DNA of 64,000 nucleotides from Lysobacter avium. Lineage in GTDB: Bacteria > Pseudomonadota > Gammaproteobacteria > Xanthomonadales > Xanthomonadaceae. Location: assembly GCF_015209745.1 (NCBI RefSeq), contig NZ_CP063657.1, forward strand, positions 1 to 64,000. Reading direction: 5' to 3'. Positions within the stretch are counted from its first letter, which is position 1; the number at the start of each line of letters is the position of its first letter. The translations under genes and the position numbers were made by a program. Shown here one piece after another: positions 63,010 to 64,000 of this stretch. The notes beneath the pieces are model-generated. The model worked only from the letters and a program-made list of their open reading frames with translations. It was not told the origin of the DNA and searched no databases.

Positions 63010-64000
63010 GTGAAACCAGTCATCCCGCGCGGCCCGGCCCCGATCTCCGGCCGCGGCCTGAGGCAAACCGGCTGGGGCCGCGTGCCCCTGCAAGCGGCCG
63101 CGCTCGCACTGGGCCTGGCCATCGCCGGCGGCGCGATGGCCCAGGAAGCGGTGTCTGCTGGCGCTGAGGTCGACGCCGAAGTCGTTCCTGCGCTGCCTAC
63201 CTCGACAGTGCGCCTGGAGGCCGGTGAATACCTCTGGATGCCGGAAATGGCGCCGTCCGGCCCGGTCGTGCTGGTGATCAGCCTTCCCGAGCAATTGCTG
63301 CACGTCTACCGCAACGGCGTTCGTATCGGCGTGTCCACCGTGAGCACCGGCAAGGCGGGCCACGAGACCCCGACCGGGGTCTTCTCGATCCTGCAGAAGC
63401 GCAAGGAGCATTACTCCAACCTCTACAACAACGCGCCGATGCCCTACATGCAACGGCTGACCTGGGATGGGATCGCCCTGCACGCGGGCAGCCTGCCCGG
63501 TTATCCGGCGTCCCATGGCTGTGTGCGACTGCCGTTCGACTTCTCGCAGAAACTCTACGGCGTCACTGCCAACGGCATGACGGTGGTGGTGGCCAACGAG
63601 TCCTCGCACTCGCCCGCGGTCTCGTCACCTGGTTGGTTCGCACCGGTGGACGCCGGCACCGGCGAGGTCCGCGGCCAGCGCATCGAGTTCGGCGATATCG
63701 GTCCGGGCGAGTACAGCTGGAATCCCGAGCGCGCACCCGACGGTGCACTCACGCTCGTACTGAGCGTGGCCGACCAGCAACTGGTGGCGATGCGCAACGG
63801 GGTCGAGATCGGCCGCGCGAGCGTGACGACCCGGGATACGCAGATTCCCGGCACCCACGTGTACGTGATGCTGGACGGCGAGGAGCCGACGGCCAGCACC
63901 GTGGTCGCGGACCGGTCGGCGCTGCGCTGGCTGGAAGTGGCCAGCATCGGCGGCGATGAAACGCCCGATGCGCCCGGTGTGGCGACGCGCCTGGGCGATG
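63010..64000 (+). CDS. L,D-transpeptidase (YkuD domain), 3' end outside the window
   Basis: A cell-wall cross-linking or anchoring enzyme; only the first 330 residues are visible. The most likely start is GTG at 63010, giving a signal peptide with cleavage near GAMAQEA (about 45). TTG at 62995 is an alternative. The YkuD domain (about 85-195) has LVISLPEQLLHVYRNG, the conserved His in GIALHAGSLPG (His148) and the catalytic Cys171 in SHGCVRLP. After it, a second domain repeats the beginning of YkuD in part (TLVLSVADQQLVAMRNGVEIG), perhaps a degenerate duplicate. The frame is still open at the window end. Confidence 0.88.
   Translation, partial: MKPVIPRGPAPISGRGLRQTGWGRVPLQAAALALGLAIAGGAMAQEAVSAGAEVDAEVVPALPTSTVRLEAGEYLWMPEMAPSGPVVLVISLPEQLLHVYRNGVRIGVSTVSTGKAGHETPTGVFSILQKRKEHYSNLYNNAPMPYMQRLTWDGIALHAGSLPGYPASHGCVRLPFDFSQKLYGVTANGMTVVVANESSHSPAVSSPGWFAPVDAGTGEVRGQRIEFGDIGPGEYSWNPERAPDGALTLVLSVADQQLVAMRNGVEIGRASVTTRDTQIPGTHVYVMLDGEEPTASTVVADRSALRWLEVASIGGDETPDAPGVATRLGD

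Overview
The window looks like the replication-origin region of a high-GC gammaproteobacterium of the family Lysobacteraceae (Xanthomonadaceae), in the Lysobacter/Luteimonas/Xanthomonas range. This rests on the order dnaA-dnaN-recF-gyrB followed by tonB-exbB-exbD-exbD-pdxJ, on the protein sequences, and on third-position GC bias. It is a family-level inference; I cannot name a species. The window opens inside dnaA and closes inside an L,D-transpeptidase gene.

Region 1 (1-6.9 kb) is the origin: a 5'-truncated dnaA, a 575-bp dnaA-dnaN spacer with two copies of a DnaA-box/AT-rich module about 340 bp apart, dnaN, recF and gyrB. Three palindromic parS-like sites lie in 1.2 kb around and inside recF. 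Region 2 (7-18.8 kb) has an M48 lipoprotein protease, a TPR protein, the TonB-ExbB-ExbD1-ExbD2 energy-transducing operon, and then pdxJ, a small membrane protein, cardiolipin synthase and an SLC13-type permease on the minus strand. A histidine kinase/CheY-like pair and a 2-oxoglutarate-Fe(II) oxygenase follow.

Region 3 (18.8-26.7 kb) is the most notable part: a complete six-gene fap-type functional amyloid operon. It encodes a FapA-like protein, FapB- and FapC-like fibre subunits with GN-x3-N-x-AAG-x2-N repeats, a C39-like protease FapD, a FapE-like protein and a FapF-like outer-membrane secretin/porin. It is preceded by an exact GG-N10-GC sigma-54 promoter and helically phased upstream repeats. 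A sigma-54 enhancer-binding protein is encoded convergently just downstream. Two strong hairpins separate the fibre genes from fapDEF.

Region 4 (26.8-52.4 kb) is mostly metabolism, envelope maintenance and repair: fbp, a TPR-sulfotransferase, phhA, a patatin lipoprotein, an osmoprotectant ABC transporter with a fused binding-protein/permease, a rhomboid protease, rlmI, rmuC and the full mlaFEDCB-A phospholipid-trafficking operon. It continues with folE, the ergothioneine genes egtB-egtD, topoisomerase IB, a barnase/barstar pair, an I78 inhibitor lipoprotein and the mrfA-mrfB repair pair.

Region 5 (52.5-56.8 kb) is an orphan type VI secretion cassette on the minus strand: VgrG with a C-terminal extension, a lytic-transglycosylase-like effector and a lipoprotein that is probably its immunity protein. 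Base composition turns clearly AT-richer from the tail of vgrG through both small genes, which suggests horizontal acquisition. Region 6 (57-64 kb) has a frameshifted AI-2E-family permease, a large secreted amidase of the kind used by predatory Lysobacter relatives, a 2H phosphoesterase, an MFS transporter, a DUF938-type methyltransferase and the start of a YkuD L,D-transpeptidase.

No rRNA, tRNA, CRISPR array, insertion sequence or prophage was recognised.
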